Origin: Hetaerina americana | Taxonomy: Eukaryota > Arthropoda > Insecta > Odonata > Calopterygidae | NCBI GenBank assembly: GCA_022747635.1 | Contig: JAKTNV010000003.1 | Coordinates: forward strand, 8,658,548-8,722,547 | Length of the DNA stretch: 64,000 nt | Direction of reading: 5' to 3' | Part shown: piece after piece, positions 34,191 to 45,753 of the stretch | Layout of the letters: the number at the start of each line of letters is the position of its first letter | Position numbering within the stretch: position 1 is the first letter of the stretch | Notes under the pieces: generated by a model | The model's database searches: none | Seen by the model: only the letters and a program-made list of their open reading frames with translations | Told to the model about the DNA's origin: nothing | Program-made: the position numbers and the translations under genes

Positions 34191-37100
34191 CAACGATTAT
34201 TTTCAAATTTAGGTATAATCCTTGTTTTTCTGTAATATATTTTTAATATTTACCTTTTAAACCCTTGCTTACGAAAAACTTGGAATCATATTCCGATTTA
34301 TAATAAAGTGTAAACAGGGAAAACACTAGCAGTGGTGGTAGGCTCTAATATGTGGAAATGAAACATAGTGCTATGCAATAAAAAATGATGCTTAGGTATT
34401 GAAACGCTTCATCCGGAACAAGTTCATTCGGAAAATTTAAATTTTACTATTTCATAAAAAAACATTAATTTTGTTATCTTTTATTTTATTCATCATAGGA
34501 AGCATATCTGAATTTTGAAAGGAAAGGGCTCGTCGGTTTATAGTGCCTAGTCTTGTTTAAGCTTGATTAATAATTAATCTTTGGGTAGTCCTTCTTTCTT
34601 TCTCTTAATGGGTTACATGACGAAGCCATAGCCCAGACTTTATTTAAGCTCCTTTAAATAATTAATAAAATATTTGTTTGAAGTTTGAATTTGTTTGAAC
34701 TGCAATATAGAGCCGATAATGCCAATGGAAATGTCTATTGCCCAAGGTCGGACATCTTCCTAGTAATTTTGAAGAAAGCAGCTAAAGCAACACTCAACAG
34801 CATGTTTTATTATGTAACTTGACCTGTACTGTACGTCAGCCAGCATACATTTATAATTACTCTTCTGTCACCACATTTATGGCCTGGTTATACTTTTGAG
34901 ATCAATCACTGTGCAGAATACCTTAATAAAATGGGAAAAACACCCTAAACATTATTCTGTTATTCAGGTTATTTCCTTTGTTATTCTTTTTGGCCTCTCT
35001 TTGAGACCGTGGTGGGTTCATAAAATATTTACTACGGTAATTTGCAGAGGAACGAGGATTGCGTTTGTCTCATCAATGTTCCAGTACTGGGGCTCTCTTC
35101 TTTCGCTCACGCCTTTATCCCGTGGACCACTTGGGGATTGACGCTTCGGGGTGAAGGAACTTTCGCCTTTAAGTTGCACCTATGGAGGTCGCCCCACGGC
35201 AAACACACAGGAGGGGAAAGCACTTGCCTCCACTCTCGAGATTTTCAAGCCTTCTGGTATCCCAAATGTGAGAGATATCCGATTTTCCTGCAAACGCAGG
35301 CTTATTTTAATTTTTTTAAGAGGAAAAGCTCACAAAATTAGAGTTTACAGATTTTCCGCCATAAACGTTCGATTCAACGCAGGTAAATTCCAATTTTTCT
35401 TACGTCTATTTTAACACGTACTTATAGTTTCCTCATTTGAGACCGTACATTTGGAGTATGAACAAAATGGTAAGCTTTTAAGAGTGATTTTTCAAGCTAG
35501 CCGACATAAATTATATCTGTTAGGATATGATTCCGATCCCTAACACCAGATGGAGATTTTTAGAAATTTTGGTACCCGATACTTCGTACGGCGTCGCCAG
35601 TGTTGAGGATAAGGGAAAGGCGAGAAGTTGACCGATTCAACACATATTTATAATAAACGGGCCAGAAGATTCGGTCATGAATTTTGTGAAGCATAACTCT
35701 TGCCATTTATCTTATGGAAATATAGTACAGTGTGGATTGGGTAAAGTTAATTTTGACGAAAAAGAGGAAATCAAATTTTTTTCTGTACTTTTTTACGTTT
35801 TGTGAATGATAATTTTCGGTTCCTCCATGTTCTTCATCCTTAACTGTGAGTGGTGATATCGGAAAACTGACAGTATAGTGCCTAGCGGAACGTCAAGTGG
35901 GGAGTTAGGCACTGGGTTGTGGTTTAACGCATGGACGATGCTTGCCGTAGGCCTCTCTTCCCTTTTCCCTTTACCTCAGTCAATGAACCCCTTTAATGGA
36001 AAATTAAAGCAAAATCATTGGACCGTATGCGTTTCACACAAAGTAGTATAAGCTCCCTTTTTCGAAGGATTATTAGTCTTTCTAAATCAAATAATTTCGT
36101 CGTGGGTAATGATCAACTTAGGAGTCAATCACTTAAGTGTGTAACTTATCTGTTTTATTTTATGTTTATGGCCAAGGATTGAGTAAATATCACACTTTTC
36201 AAAGCTCTTTATGGGTTAACCGGGATCTTTATTCCCTTCTTCTCTCCTTTTTATCAACTATCATTTCCTCTGGTGACTCCAGGACAATTCTTCTACGCCA
36301 AAGTTCAGAAGAAATATGTCGGTGTCACCGTGCCTTTGGAAAACTTGGCACCAATTTCTTACCTTAATGTCAGCGAAATTATTATTTCCCTAGTGCCTTA
36401 AGTTACTTTCACTTGGAGAAACTGCCAAACTATTGATTGAAACATTTTTATTTGGCAACATGGCCAATCTCTTTCTTTTACCCAAACAAATAAAGTAGGT
36501 ATTCCTTTTACTCAAGTTTTGAGGTTCCCGAACGAAGGACAGATATCCTTTCCTGTGGACTAAAGCCATAGAAAATTTGTGGAAAGTGGTGGATGGGAGA
36601 GAGTCGTGCTTGCAGTGTGTGTGTCTAGTGGGTCGATATGCTTTTAGTATGACTAGATCAACAACTGGTTTGAGAAGAAGGGAGGCAGTGTGTTAGGAGT
36701 GAGTAGGTGATGAGAAACGGTTTGTAGAGTCAAGAGGGATGTTTTTGGAATTTAGCGGGAATGCGGATGTCAAATGGAAGGTCATAAGAGGATATTGATG
36801 TCTTCGGACGGTTCTCAAACTTGGTTCTCGGAGTTGGTCTTTCAGTGGTCGTCTTACTTTGAGGACAAAGAAATTTGTGATAATTTGAATTAAAGTGTGT
36901 CATGAAATGTCATCCTCTGATAAACAAAGAGTTAAATTCTCGTCAGATCCTCGTTTACTTAATTTTTATCTTAATATCCAATTGTCCGCCACAAGAGTCA
37001 ATAATTATAATGCATTTTTATTTATTTATTTTAGTGTTTTTGTCGAAACGACTTGACTCGGAGGACCATATACAATTGAAGTAAATGTGTTATGAAGTGC

Positions 37101-39002
37101 TATTTCGTTTTGAAGAAGCATACATTATACTGAATTAATATAGATAATTGCTCCTCATTCCGATAAATACATTGATTTGAAGTGTAGCCCTCTCGTATAC
37201 CGCCAAACGATATGTCTGTTAGTCACGCCTGATAATATTGTAAGTATGCGTAATTTAATTAATATTAATTATTCTGTGAGAAATATATTCTATTCAATTC
37301 AAATAAATATTACGAACAATTTTATCTACATCTAATATTTATTTGAAGAATTATCATTATGATATATTTTCATCCTGTTCTTTTCATGGGTCTTTGCTTT
37401 CGGTAAAAAGCACGTCCACAAAGAAGTATCATGATAATGATTTGTATCTTTTTGTGGCAGTTTTTAGCTGAAAACTGTTGTAACGCCACCTGAATTTAAT
37501 ATCTCATGCATGGTGTGCATATAATTTAATTGAATCTCGGTCATTATTTGTTGATAACTATGAAATTAATTACAATAATTCTTTTAAAGTACGGACTGCA
37601 ATTGTGTTACGTAGTTTCAATGCATAAACCTTTAATCTCATTAAAATGATTCATTAAAATGACTTCATTTCCATTTAGGTTCAGTTAACTTCAGATTTTA
37701 TTACTAAAATCAAAACAGTGGCCAAATATATTACCGAGAATGTGTATACACGTATTGTGAAAATTTTTCTCACAGATGTTCTCTCATTTATATTTTTCAC
37801 GAAAATATGCAAAATTATTTTGTGGTACTCCTTTCTCTAGAGAAGAAATCCAGAATATTTGACTTTTTTCTTAATAATTCAAATATGGGTCATAATAAGT
37901 TTCATTATTATTTATTTTTTCATCAATTTTTCCATACTGTGTAGTACAAACACAATAATAAATGGTGCCCGAGGTGACATAGTGATATTTTAAAATTCAA
38001 GTCCAATTGGACCCTGGGTCCCTATACTAAATTTGATGTTTGTTTGTCTTCATTGATCTGCCCCTGGAATCACGACGACACGCAGTACAAGTTGCTCGTC
38101 GGGTTGCCTCAACAGGCGCCGTTGAGTTCTGCTTCGTAAGCTCATGTTTACCGGAGCAATTGAATCCAAAACAGGCCAGGTTCATGTTCATCTGGAAGCC
38201 GATGAGCGAATCGCTTATGCTCCACGTGTCTCAATTTTCCAATTAAGCAGTGGTTACTCTTACTCGTGTTAAACACGCGTTTTACAGCAGTTCAATGTTT
38301 GACAGACGAGTCCACTACCGGAATTTATCAGCGCATGTATCTTATCGTTACCCGATATTATTCCCATCTGTATTGTGAGAAACTTGATTTCCATTCTCTG
38401 AGGCTCAATAGAATTGGGAATATTTTTGATATTTTCTACCCTTTTCTAATGTATACCGTAAAACGGGATGCAAAGCTAAGAACAAAACATGTGTACTAGG
38501 GTGCGGGATGTTACATTTTTTATTGGTCACAAAGAGGTTTTCCAGACTATAATTATTAACACACGTATTCTGATATAACATGCTTATCTATAATTTATAT
38601 ATATTTATTGTTAAATGACTGTATTTTGACGACATTGGTATCGTAAAAATCATATTTTTAGTTTTCCAATCTATTTTCGCGTACATGAGCCTTTAAGGTA
38701 ATGTTAAATGCATACAAATAAGTCGTTCACAATTTTAGACTGACAGAAAGTTATTTATTTTCATGTTTGAAAACGTTCTGGTATTGAACTCACAGTTTCT
38801 TGTTCCGCAGATTATCTCCTATGTGATTTTTATGTGTTATTCTTCAAAATGAAAAGGAAAAGTAATCTAGGTTAGACTTTGCAGAAAAGAGTATGGTCCT
38901 TTTCTTTACTGTATGATATTTATTTATTTGAAGTGTTACAAGTTGGCATTCTACCAGGTTGTAATAAACGTTCAGTTTTAAAAATTAACCTTAAGAAGAA
39001 AA
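34191..39002. other. AT-rich non-coding sequence
   Basis: Close to 5 kb without a recognised gene. The more GC-balanced patch at 35045-35300 has two overlapping open frames, an AG at 35046-35047 and a GTGAGA at 35270. This could be an exon-like accident; the protein has no recognisable motif. A similar patch lies at 38040-38240. Confidence 0.45.
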
Positions 39003-39142
39003 TAAATATGCAATGTGTGTGCATGTATGTTTGTGTATATATATACACACACGCACAATCATGTATGTGTACATGTACACGCCGGTGTGTGTATATATAT
39101 ATATATATAGATATATTTTTTTTAAATATTAATATATAAAAG
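39003..39142. repeat. TG/TA compound microsatellite
   Basis: Interspersed TGTG, CACACA and TATATA arrays directly left of the tRNA-like head. Confidence 0.9.
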
Positions 39143-39211
39143 GTGGGTCGCGGTAGTCCAGGGTGTAGAGCATTGGAATACTGACCGGAGGGTCCCAGGT
39201 TCGATTCCCGG
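39143..39211 (+). repeat. SINE tRNA-like head without body
   Basis: Sixty-nine bases about 87 per cent identical to the head of the SINE at 19634, including box A (TAGTCCAGGGTGTAGAG) and box B (GGTTCGATTCCC). Similarity stops immediately after CCCGG and TA-rich sequence resumes on both sides. A head lacking its 3' body is the reverse of normal 5' truncation. Confidence 0.7.
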
Positions 39212-39226
39212 TAATATACTACATAT

Positions 39227-39267
<41 letters not shown>

Positions 39268-39275
39268 CACCTACA
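39212..39275. repeat. (TA)n microsatellite
   Basis: TA arrays broken by AAATATA, running into a CACCTACATATATG end. Confidence 0.93.
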
Positions 39276-39299
39276 TATATGCATTCACTCACAGAAATA

Positions 39300-39720
39300 T
39301 TACATTGCAGGAGTTATCATCATACTCGGGGAGAAATGGACGATTATATCGGGCTGGCAATACAATTAGATAATTTGATGATAATGTTAGAGCTACCACC
39401 TAAGAACAAGGTGCTTCTACATGTGTGCATGCTAACATCTGGCCATTTTGAAAAGAAGTGTATAAATACCTGGAAGAGGAGTAGGACAAGAGAAAGATGA
39501 TCTAACAACTGTGTAGGTTGAGGGACAAGAAGTAAACAGGGTGGAACAGTTTCAATTTGAAAGATGAAATGTCGGGTCACAATGTCTAACTGTATAGGGT
39601 AACGAGAGACATATAGTAGTTGTCAGACACCCTATTCAAGCAACATCGGAAAAGATGATGCGCATGAAAGATGCCGAGGAACAGGGCATAATACCAAACT
39701 GACTACATCCTTTGTAAGAA
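39300..39720 (+). pseudogene. Possible copia-like gag remnant
   Basis: The + strand reads EMDDYIGLAIQLDNLMIMLE, followed by a hydrophobic/leucine-rich segment. After a frame change it reads KRKDDLTTV, a stop, then VEGQEVNRVEQFQFER. Next comes a stretch with a broken GHN motif (near 39575) where a zinc knuckle would be expected. The order resembles Ty1/copia gag, where a helical segment and a DLTL(K)-type block precede CX2CX4HX4C. No protease, integrase or RT motif follows, and no long terminal repeats were seen. The match is weak and made by eye. Confidence 0.25.
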
Positions 39721-42419
39721 CGAAGTACAAGAAAGAACCCATGTAAACAATTTATGGAGCACCCCGGAGCAGGTACATAATGCGATCACAACTCTATGGC
39801 CATTGAAAGCTCACTGCAATTCAGAAAGATAGAGAAAGGGGCAAGTACGAATGACAATTAAGGGCATAAAATAGGAAAGCTGTCAGTTGCTGGGATCATT
39901 AACATTGGAAAGAAGAACACGGAGGATACCGTTAACCAAACTCAGAATTGAAATGTTGATGATATTGTACATTGCTGTTAATTTATTTGTCTTTATAAAA
40001 GGAAAAAAATTATAATCCTGCAATTAAAATCCAAAAAATAAATTGCCTTAATTTTCAACATTAGAGCACGCTGTAAATATTCCGCATCAATTTTAATGCT
40101 CTCCGATCTGTCCATCTGAAAAGGGGGGGTTTAAATTTACAGATGAGAAATAGTATCAGAGATTGTAAAGTAGTTAAGCACGTATGATGTAGAGCTAATG
40201 GCATTATCGGTGCAGTAATGATTTCGTAGTAATTATTCAGTCATTAGGGCTCTACTTTGGATGCGAATTATTCAGTGCTAGTGAACGGCTTAATTTTGTC
40301 CTATTTACCTCTACCAGCGGATTTTCTCAAATATCTATAAAATAAATCTTATTATCCAAAAATTAATTGAAGAGATATTTTTGTGATGAGCTTGCCCATT
40401 TTCTCATATATATCTTAATGACTCCTGCCGCTCAATAATTATCATTGCTATGAATGGAGACTCTTTGACTAAAGTTTACTGGTGTACTCAACTGAACTCT
40501 TCCAGAAATGAAATAACGTGAGATTTTTTAGAGTCAATATATTGCCTATCCCAAATAATATAGAGAACATATGTATTGTGATATATTTTTGTGTGAATTA
40601 TTTGCTAAAATTTGGAATAATTAATTTCATATACTATGCGAGTTTAATATTCCTTTGCTACTATAGTCATTAGTATGTTTTACAATATATGCTCGACAGT
40701 AATATTTCTCATTATTGAAACTAAACTTCCCATATTTTTCTTAAAACGTGTCAATAAATATATTTTACTGGATTAATTTCTTCATTTGAATTGCTCATAT
40801 TCACAAGTATTTGTTGCCCCTATTTTTTTTAGTTAGCTTTTGAATGCCTGAATAGTAATTTAAATTATAATGAACACCTAAGGTTGTAATGGTTTTTATT
40901 AATTATCCGTGTATGGAGTTTATGTATGTTTATTTACTTTTCTTATAATTCTTTTTGTTGAGAATTTATTCTAACCAAAATATATTTGCGGCTTATACAA
41001 TAAGTTGCCAATTTTACTATTGCAACCCGGCTATCTTGCAAATATTTTAAGGAGTGGAATTTTTCGATTTGTTTTTGTTGAAGAAATAAGGAAATGACAA
41101 GAAAAATCTTTGTGATTATCTGTCGGCCCTGTACATATTTTTCCTCAAAACTGGCGTTCAGAGTAGCAATGATGTAAATAAGATCTCATCTCTTGTAAAT
41201 AATACAAATTAGGAATTGCCACGTATTAATTATACAGATGATATTTGGCCGTAATAAATATTATATTTCAGTCCTAAATATTTCATTGCCTCTTTTATTG
41301 GGGCAGGAGTGCTCTCCATTCTGTAGCCGCTATACTCATCTTTTATTTGGTATAATTTTTCGTATATAGGCCATTCTTACTTGCCTCTTGTCGAGTCCTT
41401 CTTATTTTTTTCATTGTCCATCTCCCATCGTATCGTTTTCCAATCAAGTGTTTTCTTTATCTTTCTTTAAAATCTCTTTAATTTTTATTGGAAAATTCCT
41501 TTTTGCTCCAGCACACAAGCGTATTTTGTGCCATATCTGACTTTTGCGGACCATACATGAGTCTTCCACATTTATCTTTAGATCAAGTGTGAAGAAGGAT
41601 CTTGTTTTTGATTCCCCTTATTGGAGAGTAACGGTGTAGTATATAAAGAAAAAACTGCTTTTGTCAGTTATGATTTAAAATTCAATTTTTGGTCCTTTTG
41701 GGAAAATATCTCTTTGCTACTTCTCTCTTAGTTTTTGCCCACAGATTCAGCTGTCTTCCGTAGTTTTGAGTTTTTATTCTCTAATGACCAAAAATTGCCT
41801 TCTGAGGTTTCAACCCACCTGAACATCAATATTAAATTTTAAGTTTTTTACTTTATTTTAAGATTTTTCTGAGGAAATGAAACGCATATAACCTGGAATA
41901 AAAGCACATTTAAGCATCAATACATTGTGAAGCTGATTAAATTTCTAACAACTGTGGTGACCTCGAATCAATGAAAAACAGAAATCTTATGTAATAATAG
42001 GGCAATGCCATGAGATAACCAACACAAACGGTTTTTCTTACTTCTTTATCTATTAAACAATGATGGTTGAAAAAATTTATTCAAGAATTAGAATTGTACA
42101 TTGAGGATGTACAGAACGAAATATCACAAATATTTAGGACTTTGACCTCGTTCATATATTCAAAGATTAAATGGATACAATTATAAACGGATATTTCCCG
42201 AGTGTTGTTTTTTTACTGATCAAAGCATCTGAAGCTAATGTTTTTCATTTTCATATTTATAATCAATTAGGGTCAGGGTAGGGCTTTTGATTGCCTTTAT
42301 TTCATGGTGGATTCCGGAATTTCCAGAGGGACCAGCGATACAATTAACTTTCACTTATGAGAGTGGCCCTATTGGAGGGTAAGGACAGGGATTAGTTACG
42401 CTGAAGCAACCCCAGAGAA
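39721..42419. other. AT-rich non-coding sequence
   Basis: About 2.7 kb with no gene or mobile element that I recognise. Confidence 0.5.
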
Positions 42420-43320
42420 AAAGCATGGGGGGGGGGGGTGGGAGGTGGTTGGGAACCCCACTTTCCACAAAATATCCAACCTTTCACCTCGATTCACTCC
42501 TCCCCCCCCACATTTCCCTACAAGGTTCTCCTTCAACCCTTTCATCCATTCCACTAGTCTCCTTTCGTTCAGCTCTGCCAATGACCAGGGTTTTGTGTCA
42601 TCATCCCGCTCTTCCCCGCTCCCGCCTCCACCCACGTCCACCTCAGAGAGAAGACGTATCATTCCAAGGGGGGGAGAGAGAGATAGAGGGGGTTCAAATT
42701 GCTGGGGTGGATGACGTCACCACATCATCCACCCAGTTGTTTTCTACGGCGCCGTCGACGTCGCCAGCGCCGCCCACGCTCACATGTGGTACCACAAACA
42801 CACACACACACACACACACACGCACGCGCCCGGAGCGTCATATTCTCTTTCTTTGTCCTCTCCTCGTTCCGTTCCCGTTGGCTTCGATCCCCGACTCTGC
42901 ACCCGGCCTACGCGAAAAGTAGCGATTCCATCTCCCATCCATCCACCGCCGGTTCCCCTTCCCCCCACGGCTCTCTCTCTCTCTTCGACGGCATTCAATT
43001 GGCCCACATACGCCACCCGGCCTCACAACCCCCGCGAAACGGGTCGCACGATGCCTCGGCAACTCCTTCGAATGCCCGACCCCGAACACCCCAAACCCCT
43101 CTCCCCTCTTCCTCCCTTGCCCCCCCAACCCCCACTCCTCACCTTCGTCACCCATTCAACCTTCATCGATAGGTTTACGGACTCCGAGGGCAAAGGGGCT
43201 GATAGGAATTTGTGTGTGCAGACTCTTTTATTTTTATTTATACGCCTCCAGTCGGTTTTCATCAATATTTTTAACGTTGCTCCTTTCGGTCTCTTCCGAT
43301 GCTTTCTTATCTGATGCTTT
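42420..43320 (+). other. Pyrimidine-rich GC/CpG island
   Basis: The largest such island. It starts with a 12-base G run (42427-42438), then is C/T-rich with CpGs to about 43150. It contains a CA array (42796-42822) and dense overlapping frames in both orientations (up to 176 codons) that are proline/serine-rich on + and glycine/arginine-rich on -. The frames change phase across the same DNA, so I read them as compositional. Possibly a regulatory island. Confidence 0.5.
42796..42822. repeat. (CA)n microsatellite
   Basis: About thirteen CA units followed by CGCACGCGCC. Confidence 0.95.
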
Positions 43321-43744
43321 CATTGCGTGACCTTTTTGTCATTGTGTACATATCTCTAATCCTACTTGCTATTCCTCCATAACGCATCAATCATTATTAA
43401 TCTTGTCATTTGTTTCCCATCATTTACATTTTTAAAGTATCATAAGTATACATTTGACTGAACTAGATATCCGCACCGTTAAGTCCCTTTGGTTGGTGAA
43501 GATGGGGAAACAATGTGTCAGCCGGATCAGGTAAAATTAATGCAATATTAATATGAACTCGGGTCGTGAAATCGTTTATTTTTCGCTCGTTATTGCTCAT
43601 CCATTATCCAGTATTCAGCCGTGACATGGGGACCGACCGTGGAACCTGGGACTAAGTTTCATAAATTCGTGATGTCTCCATGATTCGTTTTATTTTTAGT
43701 TTTGCAGAATAGTGTGTGGAAGAGGCAATGTTGATATAATCATC
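43321..43744. other. Non-coding, nothing recognised
   Basis: AT-rich flank of the island. Confidence 0.5.
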
Positions 43745-43981
43745 TCATACGTTTATTACGGTAATCATGACTTGCAAACGTTCTGAAGGCCCATGATCGC
43801 GATCTTCTGTACCAGTTATGGAACTTTTCGATCGATAGTTATCAAATGCAATGATGTCAGCTGCTGTCGCATTGCTTCTTAAATATTGATCCTTCCCGTG
43901 AAAAAATTCAATGATGGGGGAACTTTGACGACAGTGGACGACTTTGCAATCCAGAAGCATTACATTATCTAAAATTTCCAT
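43745..43981 (-). CDS. Small unrecognised open frame
   Basis: Seventy-eight codons from an ATG with A at -3, beginning MEILDNVMLLDCKVVHCRQS and ending ERLQVMITVINV before TGA. The composition is balanced with charged, polar and aliphatic residues and two cysteines, without the runs seen in the neighbouring island frames. No signal peptide, membrane segment or motif that I know. It could be a small gene, an exon or chance; a single open frame of this length is not strong evidence in 64 kb. Confidence 0.15.
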   Translation of the reverse strand: MEILDNVMLLDCKVVHCRQSSPIIEFFHGKDQYLRSNATAADIIAFDNYRSKSSITGTEDRDHGPSERLQVMITVINV

Positions 43982-44253
43982 TGTTAAAGTGCTGTTGTTT
44001 TGTCATTCATCCCTATGTTGAAAGCGCTCACTCTCGTATCTCATTCACCTCCAATATCATATCGATGATGAATGTAATAGAAGTTAAAGAGTGCCAGTAG
44101 TAAGAGTAAAATGCATGCTATACTCCGCCGAGGGAAAGACGTGTAGATAATGGTGAGGTAATAAAGGAATGGAAATAATTTTGTATTTTTTTTATCTTCT
44201 TTTAGTACTCATTTCACATTAAATTGATGATTTTTGGCTTGCATTAGAGATAC

Positions 44254-44295
44254 CTGATTTAAAAACGCGTTCCAAACTGATTTAAAAACGCGTTC
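44254..44295. repeat. Tandem pair of 19-bp repeats
   Basis: CTGATTTAAAAACGCGTTC occurs at 44254-44272 and 44277-44295, separated by CAAA (period 23). Confidence 0.9.
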
Positions 44296-44488
44296 AATTA
44301 TGATGACCATTTGAACTGATTTTTGACGAGCGATATGTACTATATGTTCAATTTATTTGGCATTCTAAAAATTATTGCTGCACTGAATAGTTTGAGGCGT
44401 CACTTTGTGGATGCTATTCATATCGGAAAATATAATACTTTGTTCTTTCACATATAGTACATTTTATATTGCAACTAAGGTTTTATGG

Positions 44489-44587
44489 TTACATTTTATA
44501 TTAACTAGGTTTCGACTTAAAATGTCATCATCAGGTCCTGATGACGACTTAGTAGGTCAAAACCTTGGTCATGCATGATAAAATGTA
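44489..44587. repeat. Imperfect palindrome of two GAAAC/CTGATGA units
   Basis: The left arm (TACATTTTAT...GGTTTCGAC...TCATCAG, to 44534) is the approximate reverse complement of the right arm (CTGATGA from 44538 ...AAAACC...ATAAAATGTA, to 44587). Outer parts match at 9-10 bases and the centre at TCATCAGG/CCTGATGA. Each arm carries the same CTGATGA plus hairpin plus (G)AAAC pattern found at 17.7 and 20.1 kb. The ACATTTTATATT segment is also partly duplicated just to the left, from 44460. Confidence 0.65.
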
Positions 44588-45709
44588 CGTGGAAGAACAA
44601 ATTATTTTCATTTCCGTTATTGCTGCACATTTAAAGGAGGCATCGGCAGTTGGAGGCGTAATGAAAATACAATTTTACCTATAATGTATTGAAGTAACAA
44701 TAGTACAAAGTAAATTGTAAATGCCTGTTTGTACGGAAATTCTCTCGTCTAATGTTTGCATCTTGCTTCACTAGTTTTTTATCGGTCCAACCATACATTT
44801 CCTCAGTTAATATCCAGAACTACAAAATGAATAGTTTGGAGATGGAATTAATACGGGTTCTATTATAATAAATGAATTTGGAAATGTTGAATAATGCTAA
44901 AAACCAAAGGATTTAATTGTTCCAGAAAAGCCTATAGTTACATTAAGTGCAATGTAATGCCCGCTATCATTGTTGAATTTCAATTCTAAGTGCTCTAATA
45001 CTTCAGTGTAATTGCCAATTCCATACCAACGTGGCCAATGTGACTCACTTCAAGAAATGAAATTGAAATTCGTTCATCGCATGTATTTTTCCTGTGACCT
45101 GACTTATATGAATGCATTCCATCCTCTATTAAAGCCTTTATTCTGCTTAATGAGATTTTCCTTTGGAAATGCCCCCAAGGCAGAAATCAGAGAAACGAAA
45201 TGCAGTTTTTATTTTTCCATTTCTAATCTGATTTATCATCATCAAGAAGTGATTGCATAAATAAATTACTATCAACGATAATCCGTCATTTTAAGTTTTT
45301 CATTATATTGTGGTCAATATAATGAACTGGTAATGGTCTGGTAATGCACATTTCTAGATTTGACTGCTTTAATTTATAATGCCAAAACAGCTTATGTTAA
45401 TACTTCTAGGGGATAGTTTTCAACGTATACATGAAAAATTATAATTACCAACCTAAGGTTAATATTTTAATTAAAGTTTAAATTATGTACCACTCTAATA
45501 CCTACCGTAAATATTATAATCATCAACCCGATGTTATTTTTTAAAACATACTATTTGGTTTAATTCTTCAAAATAATCCGAATAGCATTTTTTAAACCTT
45601 TTTTTAAAGTAACCTCCTATCTAACGTTTTTAATTAAACATGGTCACAGCATCTATTTTCTTCTTTTTAAATACCTCTAACGAAAAGCTTGTATTAATAA
45701 TTGCTTGTT
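44588..45709. other. AT-rich non-coding sequence
   Basis: No gene recognised. Confidence 0.5.
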
Positions 45710-45753
45710 AAAATAAGCGCGTATGCGGGCGTCCACGCATACACGCTTATTTT
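45710..45753. repeat. 18-bp-arm hairpin
   Basis: Arms 45710-45727 (AAAATAAGCGCGTATGCG) and 45736-45753 are reverse complements except for one base, with an 8-base loop. On minus-strand RNA that mismatch becomes a G-U pair. GC-rich tips in AT-rich DNA. Confidence 0.9.

Noticed and set aside
42425..43314. Long frames on both strands of the 42.8 kb island
   Set aside because: Mirror-image proline- and glycine/arginine-rich frames are expected from C-rich DNA.
44254..44295. Direct repeats as CRISPR-like
   Set aside because: Only two units with a 4-base spacer in eukaryotic DNA.
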